Of a stretch of 64,000 nucleotides of DNA, positions 1-8,167 are shown one piece after another. The position numbers and the translations under genes were made by a program. The notes under the pieces are model-generated. The model was given only the letters and a program-made list of their open reading frames with translations, did no database searches and was not told the DNA's origin. Where the stretch lies: contig NZ_PDOG01000002.1 in NCBI RefSeq assembly GCF_003202205.1, positions 346,966-410,965 of the forward strand, read 5' to 3'. Each line of letters starts with the position of its first letter. Positions within the stretch are counted from its first letter, which is position 1. Source of the stretch: Halomonas sp. LBP4 (GTDB lineage Bacteria > Pseudomonadota > Gammaproteobacteria > Pseudomonadales > Halomonadaceae).

Positions 1-90
1 CGAGCACTTCCCGGGGCTGTGGTACCGTTGATGGTAGCGACAGCGTCGGCCGATCGCCTGCCGCCAGCCCCTCACCCGGAACCGCCCTCG

Positions 91-2754
91 ATGATCCATA
101 CCCCACCCGGCGACCGTCGCCAGTGCCGATCCCTCACCTTGCCAAACGGGCTCAGGATCCTGCTGCTTGCCGATCCTGCCGCCGACCAGGCGGCGGCCGC
201 CATGAGCGTCGGCGCCGGGAGCGGCCAGGAGCCTCCCGATTGTGCGGGGCTGGCCCACCTGCTGGAGCACATGCTGTTCCTGGGCACGGAAAGGTACCCG
301 GCGCCGGAGGATTTCCCGGCCTATATCCAGGGGCATGGCGGGCGCTATAACGCCACGACGGAGCTCGATCAGACCCGCTACTTCTTCGAGATCCCGCCGG
401 CGCGGCTGGCCGATGCCCTGGACCGGTTCGCCCAGTTCTTCATCGCCCCGCGCCTGAGCATGTCGGCCATCGAGCAGGAACGTGAGGTGATCGATGCGGA
501 GTATCGGGCACGCTTACAGGACGACGAGCAGCGGACCCTGGGCGTCATCAAGCAGGTGCTCGATCCGGCGCATCCCGCCAGCCGTTTTCTCGCCGGCAAC
601 CGGGACACCCTGGGGGCGGCCCCCGAGGTGCTGCGTCGGGCCCTGGTGGCCTTCCGGGAACGCCATTACACGGCCGCCAACCTGCAACTGGTGGTCGCCG
701 GGCCGGCGTCGCTGGACAGCCTGGAGCGGCAGGTACGTCGCTATTTCGCCGACATTCCGTCCGGGACGATGCCGGAGCCGGCGGCCCCTCCGCCCCTGCT
801 GCCGCCGGGGAGTCTCCCCCTGGGGCTGGAGCTGCAGCCGACGCATCGCTGCCATGAACTGCGCCTGTGCTTTCCGGTGCCCGCCCCACGGCCCGACGAT
901 TACCAGCAACCCTGGGAGTCCCTGGGGCAGCTGCTCGCGTTCCGCGGCCCCGGCAGCCTGCATGACCGGCTCATGGAGCGGGGGTGGCTCACGGACATCG
1001 ACTGTTCGGTGCTGCTGGATACCCGCCCACAGGCGCTCTTCCAGATCAGGCTGAGCCTCACCCCCGATGGCATGGGCCACGCCCAGGCCATCACGGCGGC
1101 GGTGTTCACCTGCTTGCGGCGCATCGAGGCGGACGGCATCGCCGCCTGGCGCCATCGGGAACGACAGGTACTGGCCGACCAGGGCTTCCGGCGCGTGGCA
1201 ACGGCGTCTGGCATGGAGTTCGTCAAGTCGCTGGCCCACCAGCTCCACCGCTATCCCGTCGCGGAAGCCCTGCGCGGCCCCTACCGGCTGGATGACTTCC
1301 AGCCCCGCGTGATCCACGATTGCCTGGCCCACCTGGTCCCGGACAACCTGCTGGCGCTGACGATCGATCCCGCGGCCCCGGCCGAGCGCACGAGCCCCTG
1401 GTTCCCGGCGCCCTACCGGATCGTGGGAAGGCCCGACCCCGGGGGCGTCGAGGGGGAAGAGACTGCCGACTTCACGCTGCCGCCGCCCAACCCCTTCGTC
1501 ATGGCGATACCCCCTATCGCGCCGGACACGAACGCCTCGCCCGTGCCCCGCCTGCTTCGCGACACCGGGCCGTGCCGGATCTGGTACCAGCCGCTCGCCC
1601 GGGAGGTGGACGCCCGAACCGATCTGTACCTGAACCTGGTGGCGGCCCAGCCGGCGACCACCCTGAGCGCCAGCGTCCTGACCGAGCTGCTGATCGCCTG
1701 GCTGGAACGGGAGCTGGCCGGCGAGCTGCAGCAGGCACGGCTTGCCGGCCTGCAGGCGACGCTGAGTCGCCATCACCAGGGCATCACGCTGAAAGCCAGC
1801 GGGTTGCCCGCGCAGCTCGAGAGGCTGCTGCAACGGCTGGCGGGCTGCCTGACCCGCACCCCGATCACGGCGGTCCGCTTCGGCCAGGCCCGGCAGGTGC
1901 TGCAGGCACGCTGGCGCCAGCAGCGGCACGACTATGCGTTCCGTCGCCTGCTGCAACTGCCCGCGGCACGACTGGGCTACGGCTTCAGCGAAGAGGAGCG
2001 CCTGGCCACGCTGGCAACGGTTCAGCCGGAGCAGTTGCAGGGCTTCCGACACGAGCTGCTGGACGCCGCGGGCCTCGACGGCCTGATGGCGGGCAACCTG
2101 GACCGGTCGCAAGCGCAGCAGTTGGCCGCGGTGCTGGAGGAGCGCCTGTTGATCGGTGACCGGCCACCGGCAAGGCGCCAGCCACCGGCGGTCATGCCGC
2201 TGCAGGCGGGGCAGGCCTACCACTATCGGCTCGAGGCGAGCCATCCCGACAGCGCGGTGGCGCTGTACCTGCCGGCCCCCGATGCCTCGCCGCTGCAGGA
2301 GGCCCGTTATCGTCTGCTGTCCACGCTGCTGCACGATGCCTTCTTCCACCGGCTGCGCGTCGAACAGCAGCTGGGCTATGTGGTGTTGGCCCGCTACCTG
2401 CCCCTGCACGACCGCCCGGGGCTGATCCTGCTGGTGCAGTCGCCCTCGCTGTCGGTCACCGAGCTGCAACGGCAGATACGCCACTTCCTGACGGCGCCCG
2501 ACCGGTCGCCGCTCGGGCTCGATCCCGAACGCTTCGCTCACTACCGCGAGGGCCTGCTGCAGACCCTGGGGGCGCAACAGCGGCAGCCTGCCCATCGGGT
2601 GGAGCTGTACTGGTCCTGCCTGGCCGCGGGCGATACCCGTTTCCAGGGGCCCCGGCAGCTGCGGCAGGCCGTCGCCGACCTGACCCTCGCGGAGCTTCAG
2701 CGGTTCTACCAGGCCCAGCTGCTGCCATCACCCTGGGTCTGGCTGCATACCTGA
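91..2754 (+). CDS. Insulinase/pitrilysin-family (M16) zinc metalloprotease
   Basis: Large M16 protease of about 887 residues. The inverted zinc motif H-L-L-E-H lies near residues 56-60 in the context GLAHLLEHMLFLGT, followed by the usual YPAPEDFPAYIQGHGG segment and a downstream EREVIDAEY helix that should carry the third ligand (Glu). A middle domain and a C-terminal M16-like region follow (QQLGYVVLARY). Length and layout match single-chain pitrilysin/PqqF-type enzymes, which degrade peptides in the periplasm or cytoplasm. The start at 91 is chosen because family members begin with a short PxDxRQ-type segment just there (MIHTPPGDRRQ). Earlier in-frame starts at 19 and 31 exist and no strong ribosome binding site decides the matter. 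No clear signal peptide is seen from 91. No pqq genes are near, so PQQ processing is not implied. Confidence 0.88.
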   Translation: MIHTPPGDRRQCRSLTLPNGLRILLLADPAADQAAAAMSVGAGSGQEPPDCAGLAHLLEHMLFLGTERYPAPEDFPAYIQGHGGRYNATTELDQTRYFFEIPPARLADALDRFAQFFIAPRLSMSAIEQEREVIDAEYRARLQDDEQRTLGVIKQVLDPAHPASRFLAGNRDTLGAAPEVLRRALVAFRERHYTAANLQLVVAGPASLDSLERQVRRYFADIPSGTMPEPAAPPPLLPPGSLPLGLELQPTHRCHELRLCFPVPAPRPDDYQQPWESLGQLLAFRGPGSLHDRLMERGWLTDIDCSVLLDTRPQALFQIRLSLTPDGMGHAQAITAAVFTCLRRIEADGIAAWRHRERQVLADQGFRRVATASGMEFVKSLAHQLHRYPVAEALRGPYRLDDFQPRVIHDCLAHLVPDNLLALTIDPAAPAERTSPWFPAPYRIVGRPDPGGVEGEETADFTLPPPNPFVMAIPPIAPDTNASPVPRLLRDTGPCRIWYQPLAREVDARTDLYLNLVAAQPATTLSASVLTELLIAWLERELAGELQQARLAGLQATLSRHHQGITLKASGLPAQLERLLQRLAGCLTRTPITAVRFGQARQVLQARWRQQRHDYAFRRLLQLPAARLGYGFSEEERLATLATVQPEQLQGFRHELLDAAGLDGLMAGNLDRSQAQQLAAVLEERLLIGDRPPARRQPPAVMPLQAGQAYHYRLEASHPDSAVALYLPAPDASPLQEARYRLLSTLLHDAFFHRLRVEQQLGYVVLARYLPLHDRPGLILLVQSPSLSVTELQRQIRHFLTAPDRSPLGLDPERFAHYREGLLQTLGAQQRQPAHRVELYWSCLAAGDTRFQGPRQLRQAVADLTLAELQRFYQAQLLPSPWVWLHT

Positions 2755-2787
2755 CGCCATGCGTTGCCGCCAGTGGGTCGGTGCCGC

Positions 2788-3537
2788 TCAGGGGCGCCAC
2801 CGGGCCGGATGCTCGTCCCTGAGCATGCCGTGCTCGTCCCAGTCGTCCCAGCCGCTGAAGGGAATCGGGGCGGCCTCCTCGAGGGTGGCCAGCCGCCGGG
2901 CCCAGTTCGCCTTCGCGGTCTCGAGGTGGGCGCGGAAGTCCTCTTCCGCCTGGTAGCTGAGCCCGCCGCCCTGGACGCCGTAGGTGGCCTGTGGCGCCAG
3001 CACGCTCATGCCCAGGTAGTAGAGCGAGCAGTGCATGGGCCACATCAGGGTCGCCACGTCGCCGCCGCGGCCGTGCCGCGTGAAGGCCGGCGCCGGCGAA
3101 CCGGTGGTCACCGAACAGATCGCACGCTTGCCACGAAAGCGCCCGCGATCGTAGCGCATGCTCCCGGAGTAGACCCCGCCATAGACGCAGACCCGATCGA
3201 ACCAGCCCTTGAGCATCGCCGGCAGGCCGTGCCACCAGAGGGGAAACTGCAGGATCACCAGGTCGGCACGCTCCAGACGGGCGATCTCGCGCCGCACGTC
3301 GTCGGGCAGGGTGCCGGCGTTGAAGGCGTGGCGCTGCTCGGTCAGTGGCAGGAACGTCTCCGACTCGGCGCGCTCGGCGAAGTGGGCCGGGTGCTCGACG
3401 GGGTCGAACCCCTCGGCGTAGAGGTCCGATACCTCGACGCTGTGGCCGAGGCGCTCGAGAGCCTCCACCGCCACGTCCTTCAGGGCGCCGTTGAAGGAGC
3501 GGGGCTCGGGATGGCAGTAGACGATCAGGGCATGCAT
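2788..3537 (-). CDS. NAD(P)H:quinone oxidoreductase, flavodoxin-like (NQO1/MdaB family)
   Basis: A 249-residue flavodoxin-fold enzyme. It begins MHALIVYCHPEPRSFNGAL, the FMN/FAD phosphate-binding loop typical of NQO1-like reductases. It carries the family block FPLWWHGLPAMLKGWFDRV at about residues 98-116 and the GKRAICSVTTGSP strand. Members reduce quinones or nitro compounds by two electrons using NAD(P)H. It is divergent from a LysR gene at 3630 with a 92-bp intergenic region, which suggests LysR-controlled induction. Family is confident; the substrate is unknown. Confidence 0.88.
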   Translation of the reverse strand: MHALIVYCHPEPRSFNGALKDVAVEALERLGHSVEVSDLYAEGFDPVEHPAHFAERAESETFLPLTEQRHAFNAGTLPDDVRREIARLERADLVILQFPLWWHGLPAMLKGWFDRVCVYGGVYSGSMRYDRGRFRGKRAICSVTTGSPAPAFTRHGRGGDVATLMWPMHCSLYYLGMSVLAPQATYGVQGGGLSYQAEEDFRAHLETAKANWARRLATLEEAAPIPFSGWDDWDEHGMLRDEHPARWRP

Positions 3538-3608
3538 GGCGAGTCATCTCCTTGTCGCAGGGGTTGAACCCGCAGGCTAGCTTCTGCGATATGGAACAGT
3601 AATTCCCT

Positions 3609-3635
3609 ATTCATGAAAGTGGAGCTTGCATGAAT
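3609..3635. promoter_or_regulatory. Inverted repeat in the LysR/quinone reductase divergent region
   Basis: ATTCATG (3609-3615) and CATGAAT (3629-3635) form a perfect 7-bp inverted repeat with a 13-nt spacer. It overlaps the start codon of the LysR gene and lies about 75 bp upstream of the quinone reductase. LysR proteins bind T-N11-A dyads, so this is a candidate autoregulatory site. Function is inferred only from position. Confidence 0.35.
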
Positions 3636-4493
3636 GAACAACATCTCGGCTGGGATGACCTGCGCGTGGCGCTGGCGATCGCCGAGGCGGGGTCGCTGTC
3701 GGGGGCCGGACGCCGGCTGGGGCTGAGTCATGCCACGCTGTTCCGGCGTCTCAATGCCATCGAGCGACGCCTGGGGGTCAGGCTGTTCGAGCGGGCACGA
3801 ACCGGCTATTCGCCGACGGTGGCGGGGGAGGAGCTCGCGGCGACGGCCGCGCGGGTGGAAGCCGAGGTCCTGCGTGCCGAACGGCGCCTGGTGGGGCGCG
3901 ACCTTCGGCTATCGGGAACGGTGCGGGTGACCACCACGGATACCCTGCTGATCGGCCTGCTGTCGCCGATCCTGGCCGACTTCCGTCGGGCCCATCCGGA
4001 CATCGTGCTCGAGGTCGCGGTTTCCAACCAGCTGTTCAACCTCTCCCAGCGCGACGCCGACGTGGCGGTGCGGCCCTCGTCGTCGCCACCCGAGCATCTG
4101 GTGGGGCGGCGGGTCGGCAGCATCGCCCAGGCGATCTATGCCCGGGCCGACGGGGCGGGGGACGCCGCCGCCTGGATCGGGCCGGATCGCCACCTGGGCT
4201 ATGCGCCGCTGGAGGCCTGGATGGCCGACAAGGGGGCCGACGCCCACTGCCGCTACCGCGTCGATACCCTGCTCGGCATGCTGGCCGCCGTGCGCGACGG
4301 CCTGGGCCGCGCCGTGCTGCCCTGCTACCTGGCCGACGCCGAGCCGTCGCTGACGCGCCTCGGCGAGCCGATTCCCGAGCTCGCCACCGAGCTGTGGCTG
4401 CTGACCCACCCCGACCTGCGCCGGGTGGCGCGTATCCGCGCCTTCCTGGCGTTCGTCGCCGAGGCGCTGGCGAGCCGTCTTCCTGCACCGTGA
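3630..4493 (+). CDS. LysR-family transcriptional regulator
   Basis: A 287-residue LTTR. The N-terminal winged helix-turn-helix covers residues 1-60 (AGSLSGAGRRLG, then HATLFRRLNAIERRLGVRLF), followed by a linker and a type-2 periplasmic-binding-like effector domain. It starts WDDLRVALAIAEAGSL, the same opening as the LysR at 32239 (WDDLRLFLAIARAGSL); the two are paralogues. It is divergent from the quinone reductase and probably controls it. Its last ~33 bp (from 4461) recur at 5463 at the edge of a tandem duplication, so a copy of its 3' end exists out of context downstream. Confidence 0.9.
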   Translation: MNEQHLGWDDLRVALAIAEAGSLSGAGRRLGLSHATLFRRLNAIERRLGVRLFERARTGYSPTVAGEELAATAARVEAEVLRAERRLVGRDLRLSGTVRVTTTDTLLIGLLSPILADFRRAHPDIVLEVAVSNQLFNLSQRDADVAVRPSSSPPEHLVGRRVGSIAQAIYARADGAGDAAAWIGPDRHLGYAPLEAWMADKGADAHCRYRVDTLLGMLAAVRDGLGRAVLPCYLADAEPSLTRLGEPIPELATELWLLTHPDLRRVARIRAFLAFVAEALASRLPAP

Positions 4494-4699
4494 TCGAGTA
4501 TCGCCAGTCGTCCGGCGGCGAACCGTCCAGATCGGTAATGAAACCATCCTGGATGCTACGCTTATCGCCCTCGATTTGGGTCGCTCCTCCAGTTTCCGGG
4601 TAGGCTTCGGATGAACAACCTACCGAGAGATCACACCTAGGCATGATGATGACGCGACGCGATGGAAAGCGATTCCGAGTGAGAGCAGAACATACCCAA

Positions 4700-4730
4700 T
4701 GAAAGAGCCCCTGCGAGAGGTAGGGGCCCT
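4700..4730 (-). terminator. Intrinsic-terminator-like hairpin, copy 1
   Basis: GCCCCT (4707-4712) pairs with AGGGGC (4722-4727) across a 9-nt loop. On the minus strand it is followed by CTCTTTCATT, a modest T-rich tail. It sits just past the stop codon of the minus-strand gene ending at 4760. The same hairpin recurs at 5703-5733 in the second repeat. Confidence 0.55.
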
Positions 4731-4759
4731 GAAGGTCATCAAGTAAAATGGAGTCTTTT

Positions 4760-5146
4760 TTAATAGTCGTAGCCATTCATGAACGGATCATTGATCGGGT
4801 CATTCCGCTGGCTCGGGCTATTCAGCATGACGGGAGTGGTGGTTATATGCCCCCTAAAGGCAGGCTGGGTTATGTCTCGGGGATCATTGACCGGATCACT
4901 CCGGAAGCTTGGGCTAAGATCTTTCGTAACGAGACCGTTCTCCGTCACAGGACCCCGAAAGGCCGCTTGGGTTATGTCTCGAGGATCATTGACCGGATTG
5001 CTCCGGAAGCTGGGGCTGATCATGTCCTCGCCGATAACGATCACCGCCGGCAGGGCCACCTCATCGGACAACGCCAGCGGACTGATCATGAGGCCCATGG
5101 AAAAGCCGAGAATGCCAAACTTCTTGATAAGATTCGTGGAAATCAT
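4760..5146 (-). CDS. Small secreted repeat protein, copy A (unknown family)
   Basis: A 128-residue protein I do not recognise. Residues 1-27 form a clear Sec signal peptide (basic MISTNLIKK, hydrophobic core, cleavage near LALS-DE). The mature part has a VALPAVIVIGEDMI block, then two tandem copies of a ~34-residue unit beginning SPSFRSNPVNDPRDITQ and containing AAFRGPVT, and a partial third unit ending NDPFMNGYDY. The start is set by GGGAGGTG six bases upstream of the ATG. Its paralogue lies at 5763-6155 in the second repeat. There are no cysteines in the mature protein and no catalytic motif. Export is inferred; the function is unknown. Confidence 0.65.
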   Translation of the reverse strand: MISTNLIKKFGILGFSMGLMISPLALSDEVALPAVIVIGEDMISPSFRSNPVNDPRDITQAAFRGPVTENGLVTKDLSPSFRSDPVNDPRDITQPAFRGHITTTPVMLNSPSQRNDPINDPFMNGYDY

Positions 5147-5384
5147 GATGCACCTCCCACTTCGTTTCAGTTCAGGATAATGGTCAGGAGCACGGAGTGT
5201 GTTCCATGTAGCTTGGTAGAGGGAGGTGAAGTGAATCTTACAAAAAATTCTCGTATTATAAATAACATTGTATTCTATGGGGTGGGTAAAATGTTATGTA
5301 AGGTTCGTGCTGGTTTCGTCGCCCGCGACTCCCACTCCGAGGATCGACTGCCGACTGGGCGAACGACCGACGGGCTGGTCGGCT

Positions 5385-5456
5385 TCACACCTGTCCGTAG
5401 CGTCCGGCCTCCTCGCCCAGCCAGCGGCGTAGGGTGTGCAGAAACCAGGGGATCAT
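5385..5456 (-). pseudogene. Possible 3' stub of an unrelated gene between the two repeats
   Basis: In the spacer that differs from both repeat copies, the minus strand reads MIPWFLHTLRRWLGEEAG followed by six further codons and a stop. The amphipathic, Trp/Arg-rich character looks like the end of a real protein cut off by the duplication junction at about 5460. No start signal precedes it. Identity is unknown and it may be fortuitous. Confidence 0.2.
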
Positions 5457-5702
5457 TCCACCGAGGCGCTGGCGAGCCGTCTTCCTGCACCGTGAGCGAG
5501 TATCGCCAGCCGTCCGGCGGCGAACCGTCCAGATCGGTAATGAAACCATCCTGGATGCTACGCTTATCGCCCTCGATTTGGGTCGCTCCTCCAGTTTCCG
5601 GGTAGGCTTCGGATGAACAACCTACCGAGAGATCACACCTAGCGCATGATGATGACGCGAAGCGATGGAAAGCGATCCCGAGTGAGAGCAGAACATACCC
5701 AA

Positions 5703-5733
5703 TGAAAGAGCCCCTGCGAGAGGTAGGGGCCCT
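5703..5733 (-). terminator. Intrinsic-terminator-like hairpin, copy 2
   Basis: GCCCCT (5710-5715) and AGGGGC (5725-5730) form the same stem as at 4707-4727, downstream of the second secreted-repeat-protein gene on the minus strand. Conservation of the hairpin in both copies supports it as a functional terminator of these monocistronic genes. Confidence 0.55.
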
Positions 5734-5762
5734 GAAGGTCATCAAGTGAAATGGAGTCTTTT

Positions 5763-6155
5763 TTAATAGTCGTAGCCATTCATGAGCGGATCATTGGCCG
5801 GATTACTCTGGAAGCTTGGGCTAAGATCTTCCGTAGCTAAACCGCTCGCGGTCACAGGACCCCGAAAGGCCGCTTGGGTTATGTATCGGAAATCATTGAC
5901 CGGATTGCTCCGGAAGCTTGGGCTAAGATCTGCCGTAGCGAAACCGTTCGCCGTCACAGGACCCCGAAAGGCCGCTTGGGTTATGTCTCGAGGATCATTG
6001 ACCGGATTGCTCTGGAAGCTGGGGGTGATCATGTCCTCGCCGATAACGATCACCGCCGGCAGGGCCACCTCATCGGACAACGCCAGCGGACTGATCATGA
6101 GGCCCATGGAAACGCCGAGTATGCCAAACTTCTTGATAAGATTCGGGGAAATCAT
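5763..6155 (-). CDS. Small secreted repeat protein, copy B (paralogue of 4760-5146)
   Basis: A 130-residue paralogue of copy A. The signal peptide is near-identical (MISPNLIKKFGILG...LALS-DE), as is the VALPAVIVIGEDMI block. Two ~34-residue units (TPSFQSNPVNDPRDITQ.., SPSFRSNPVNDFRYITQ..) and a partial third ending NDPLMNGYDY follow. Both copies keep an open frame, the same ribosome binding site (ACCTCCC on the plus strand at 6161) and the terminator, so both are probably expressed. An upstream in-frame ATG at 6203 is less likely because the start at 6155 matches copy A and has the ribosome binding site. Function unknown. Confidence 0.65.
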   Translation of the reverse strand: MISPNLIKKFGILGVSMGLMISPLALSDEVALPAVIVIGEDMITPSFQSNPVNDPRDITQAAFRGPVTANGFATADLSPSFRSNPVNDFRYITQAAFRGPVTASGLATEDLSPSFQSNPANDPLMNGYDY

Positions 6156-6499
6156 GCTGCACCTCCCGCTGCGTTGCAGTTCAGGAAAAATAGTCAGGAG
6201 CACAGTGTGTGCTCTATACAGCTTAGTAGAGGGAGGTGGGGCTATCTTACAAAAGCTTTCGGATTGTAAATAATGTTATGGTCTATGGAGTGGATGAAAT
6301 GTTATGTAAGGTTTGTGCTGATTTTATCGACTAACAAATTAGTGCCAGTATTTTCTGGCTCGCTGTATGAAATCCTGAATCCGTGAACCCGGCACCCCGG
6401 AATGCTGCTAACCCACTGACGTGCATGGTAACGTAGCCAAAACAGCCATTCACCCGTACTGCGCCATGCCCAACGTCAAATTCCGCGCCAGTGGTCGTG

Positions 6500-6797
6500 C
6501 CCTCACCCCTTCATGAGGGTGGCCTGAAAACGAAGATAGCGGATGGTATTCTCTTGAGAAATCAGTGCGTTCCGCCAAGAACCTGATTCAAGAGGACCAT
6601 CCGCTAGGGGTGAAACTGTATCCACCATGACGCCCTCCTTCAATGGCTCTGTCCGCGTCGAGCTGAGCGGCCAGCGCACCACCAGCGACAGCGGTGCCTT
6701 GCTCCTGCGTGAAGCCCTCGACAGCAGCGGCGTCATCGCCGCGCTTGGGGACCATCTGGTCGATCCACGTGATCCGCAGCGTGTCCGTCACTCGCTG
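6500..6797 (+). mobile_element. IS1380-type insertion sequence remnant (5' end with transposase N-terminus)
   Basis: From 6627 the plus strand encodes MTPSFNGSVRVELSG, then TTSDSGALLLREALD and DPRDPQRVRHSLA, which resembles the N-terminus of IS1380-family (DDE_Tnp_1 group) transposases. Homology stops at about 6795, immediately before a fragment of an unrelated gene on the other strand, so the catalytic DDE part is gone. A non-coding leader (6500-6626) with an inverted repeat CCCTCA...TGAGGG near 6498-6517 probably belongs to the element's left end. The exact ends could not be fixed. Confidence 0.6.
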
Positions 6798-6799
6798 GC

Positions 6800-6880
6800 C
6801 TTGACCCCCTCGTTGAGCGCCCGGTAGTAGCTGACGGTGGACTCCCAGCTCATGCCGCCAAGCAAGCCAATGGTCTTCAT
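6800..6880 (-). pseudogene. Aspartate/glutamate racemase family, N-terminal stub
   Basis: The minus strand from the ATG at 6880 reads MKTIGLLGGMSWESTVSYYR and continues ALNEGVK, the highly conserved beginning of the aspartate/amino-acid racemase family (GGMSWEST). The frame then runs into the IS1380-type remnant at about 6797. Only about 27 codons remain of a normal ~230, so the gene is dead. It indicates that the mobile element, or a deletion at its edge, removed the rest. Confidence 0.7.
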
Positions 6881-6899
6881 GGAGATTCCGTGCTCCTCG

Positions 6900-7328
6900 T
6901 CACTCCTCGATTTCCCAGACAGGGTTCCAGGCCACTTCCCACAGATGGCCGTCGGGATCCTGGAAGTAGCCGGCATAGCCGCCCCAGAAGGTCTCGTGAG
7001 CGGGCTTGGTGATCGTGGCGCCGGCGCTTCTCGCCTGCTCCATGACGCTATCGACCTCTTCCCGGGAGGCGACATTGTGCGCCAGGGTGAACTCGGTCGC
7101 GCTCGGCGCGCCCATCGGCAGGTTCGCGTCATTGGCGATACAGCGGCGCGGCCAGACCCCGAGCTTCAGCCCGCCCTGCAGCTCGAAGAACGCCACGGCC
7201 CCGTCGCCTTCCTCGAACTCCTCGCCGACGATGCCGGGCGTTTCCAGGCCGAGGCCATCGCGATAGAAGCGCAGCGCGCGCTCCAGGTCATCGACGCCTA
7301 ACGTGATCAGCGTGATACGCGGTTGCAT
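6900..7328 (-). CDS. VOC-family (glyoxalase/dioxygenase fold) protein
   Basis: A 142-residue protein with two beta-alpha-beta-beta-beta modules. It opens with ITLITLGVDDLERALRFYRD and ends with the hallmark YFQDPDGHLWEVAWNP. A conserved Glu/His set (His in DPDGHLWE, Glu at the strand ends) suggests metal binding. Members include glyoxalase I, extradiol dioxygenases and bleomycin-binding proteins; the substrate here is unknown. It lies 105 bp downstream of the DUF899 gene (7434-8147) on the same strand. A small CCGGG/CCCGG hairpin near 7355 separates them, so it may be transcribed alone. Confidence 0.85.
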   Translation of the reverse strand: MQPRITLITLGVDDLERALRFYRDGLGLETPGIVGEEFEEGDGAVAFFELQGGLKLGVWPRRCIANDANLPMGAPSATEFTLAHNVASREEVDSVMEQARSAGATITKPAHETFWGGYAGYFQDPDGHLWEVAWNPVWEIEE

Positions 7329-7433
7329 GTGATGCTACCCCTGTTCGTGACAAATCATCCCCGGGCAAACCCCGGTGAGGTGAAATTCAGGGTAGATCAA
7401 GTTGTCTCCGCGGGTAGTGCTTGGGGCGTTCGT

Positions 7434-8147
7434 TCACGACTCGTACTCGTCGTGGCGTCGGTTCCACGCATACGGCGCCGACTGGGGCCAGCCCTCGGGC
7501 GAGTCCTCCCAGGTCTCCTGGCGGCCATAGGGCGTCAGGTCCAGGTAGGTCCAGTGACTGCCCAGGTACTCGACGCCGCGCTTGCCGGTGAAGTAGGTGC
7601 GGTAGACCCGCTCGCCATCGCGCAGGAAGACGCTGACCCCGTGCCGTTCGCCCCGGTCGGCATCGGGGGCGTCGCGGTCGCCGGTGGTGACCCCCATGTC
7701 GACGTTGAAGTCGCTGCCCTGGGAGGAGTACCAGGGCGGGTGCCGCCAGCCCATGCGCGCCCGCGCCCGGTAGCGTTCCAGCTTTGCCAGGGGCGCCCGC
7801 GAGACCAGCACCAGCGAGGTGTCGCGGGCGTGCAGGTGGGCGGGATGGCTCATGGCATCCACCATCCAGGAGCAGCCGTCGCAACCGGCCTCCCAGTCGG
7901 GCCCGAACATGAAGTGATAGACGATCAGCTGGCGACGCCCTTCGAACAGGTCGAGCAGGGTCGCCGGGCCCGACGGCCCCTCGAAGGTGTACGCCTTCGT
8001 TACCTCGACCATCGGCAGTCGTCGGCGCTCGGCGTTCAATCTGTCACGAGCGCGGGTAAGCTCTTTTTCCTTGGCGATCTGGCGCTCGAGTGCAGCCTGC
8101 CACTCGTCCATCGAGACGATGGCTGGTAGTGGATGGGGGACAGACAT
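7434..8147 (-). CDS. DUF899 family (thioredoxin-fold) protein, copy 1
   Basis: A 237-residue DUF899 protein. Family landmarks visible are EKELTRARDRLNAERRRLP, a [18 protein letters not shown] block, then GCDGCSWMVDAM in which the CxxC-like cysteines sit, [11 protein letters not shown], and a C-terminal TPYGRQETWEDSPEGWPQ. The fold is thioredoxin-like and the biochemical role is not established. The start at 8147 is set by GGAGGT just upstream. It is the last gene of a cluster headed by an ArsR regulator (9768) and lacks the ECF42-type promoter found before the two DUF899 paralogues at 27236 and 28492. Confidence 0.85.
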   Translation of the reverse strand: MSVPHPLPAIVSMDEWQAALERQIAKEKELTRARDRLNAERRRLPMVEVTKAYTFEGPSGPATLLDLFEGRRQLIVYHFMFGPDWEAGCDGCSWMVDAMSHPAHLHARDTSLVLVSRAPLAKLERYRARARMGWRHPPWYSSQGSDFNVDMGVTTGDRDAPDADRGERHGVSVFLRDGERVYRTYFTGKRGVEYLGSHWTYLDLTPYGRQETWEDSPEGWPQSAPYAWNRRHDEYES

Positions 8148-8167
8148 GGGAGACCTCCTCTGGCGAT

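Larger units (their letters stand above)
4461..6335. repeat. Tandem duplication of a ~0.86 kb segment (offset ~1.0 kb)
   Basis: The segment 4461-5325 recurs as 5463-6335. The first copy begins inside the 3' end of the LysR gene (GAGGCGCTGGCGAGCCGTC at 4461, repeated at 5463) and ends near GTTATGTAAGGTT (5293, repeated at 6301). Each copy holds a terminator hairpin, a minus-strand secreted-protein gene with its AGGTG-type ribosome binding site, and its upstream region. The copies differ by scattered substitutions and small indels, so this is not a recent identical duplication. A ~137-bp spacer (5326-5462) unlike either copy separates them. The segment is AT-richer than its surroundings. Confidence 0.85.

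Noticed and set aside
514..2595. A 693-codon minus-strand open frame opposite the M16 protease
   Set aside because: Antisense shadow. The plus strand carries HLLEH and the family layout.
4748..5605. A plus-strand open frame of 285 codons across the tandem duplication
   Set aside because: It crosses the duplication junction and has no ribosome binding site. The minus strand has matching signal-peptide genes with ribosome binding sites and terminators in both copies.
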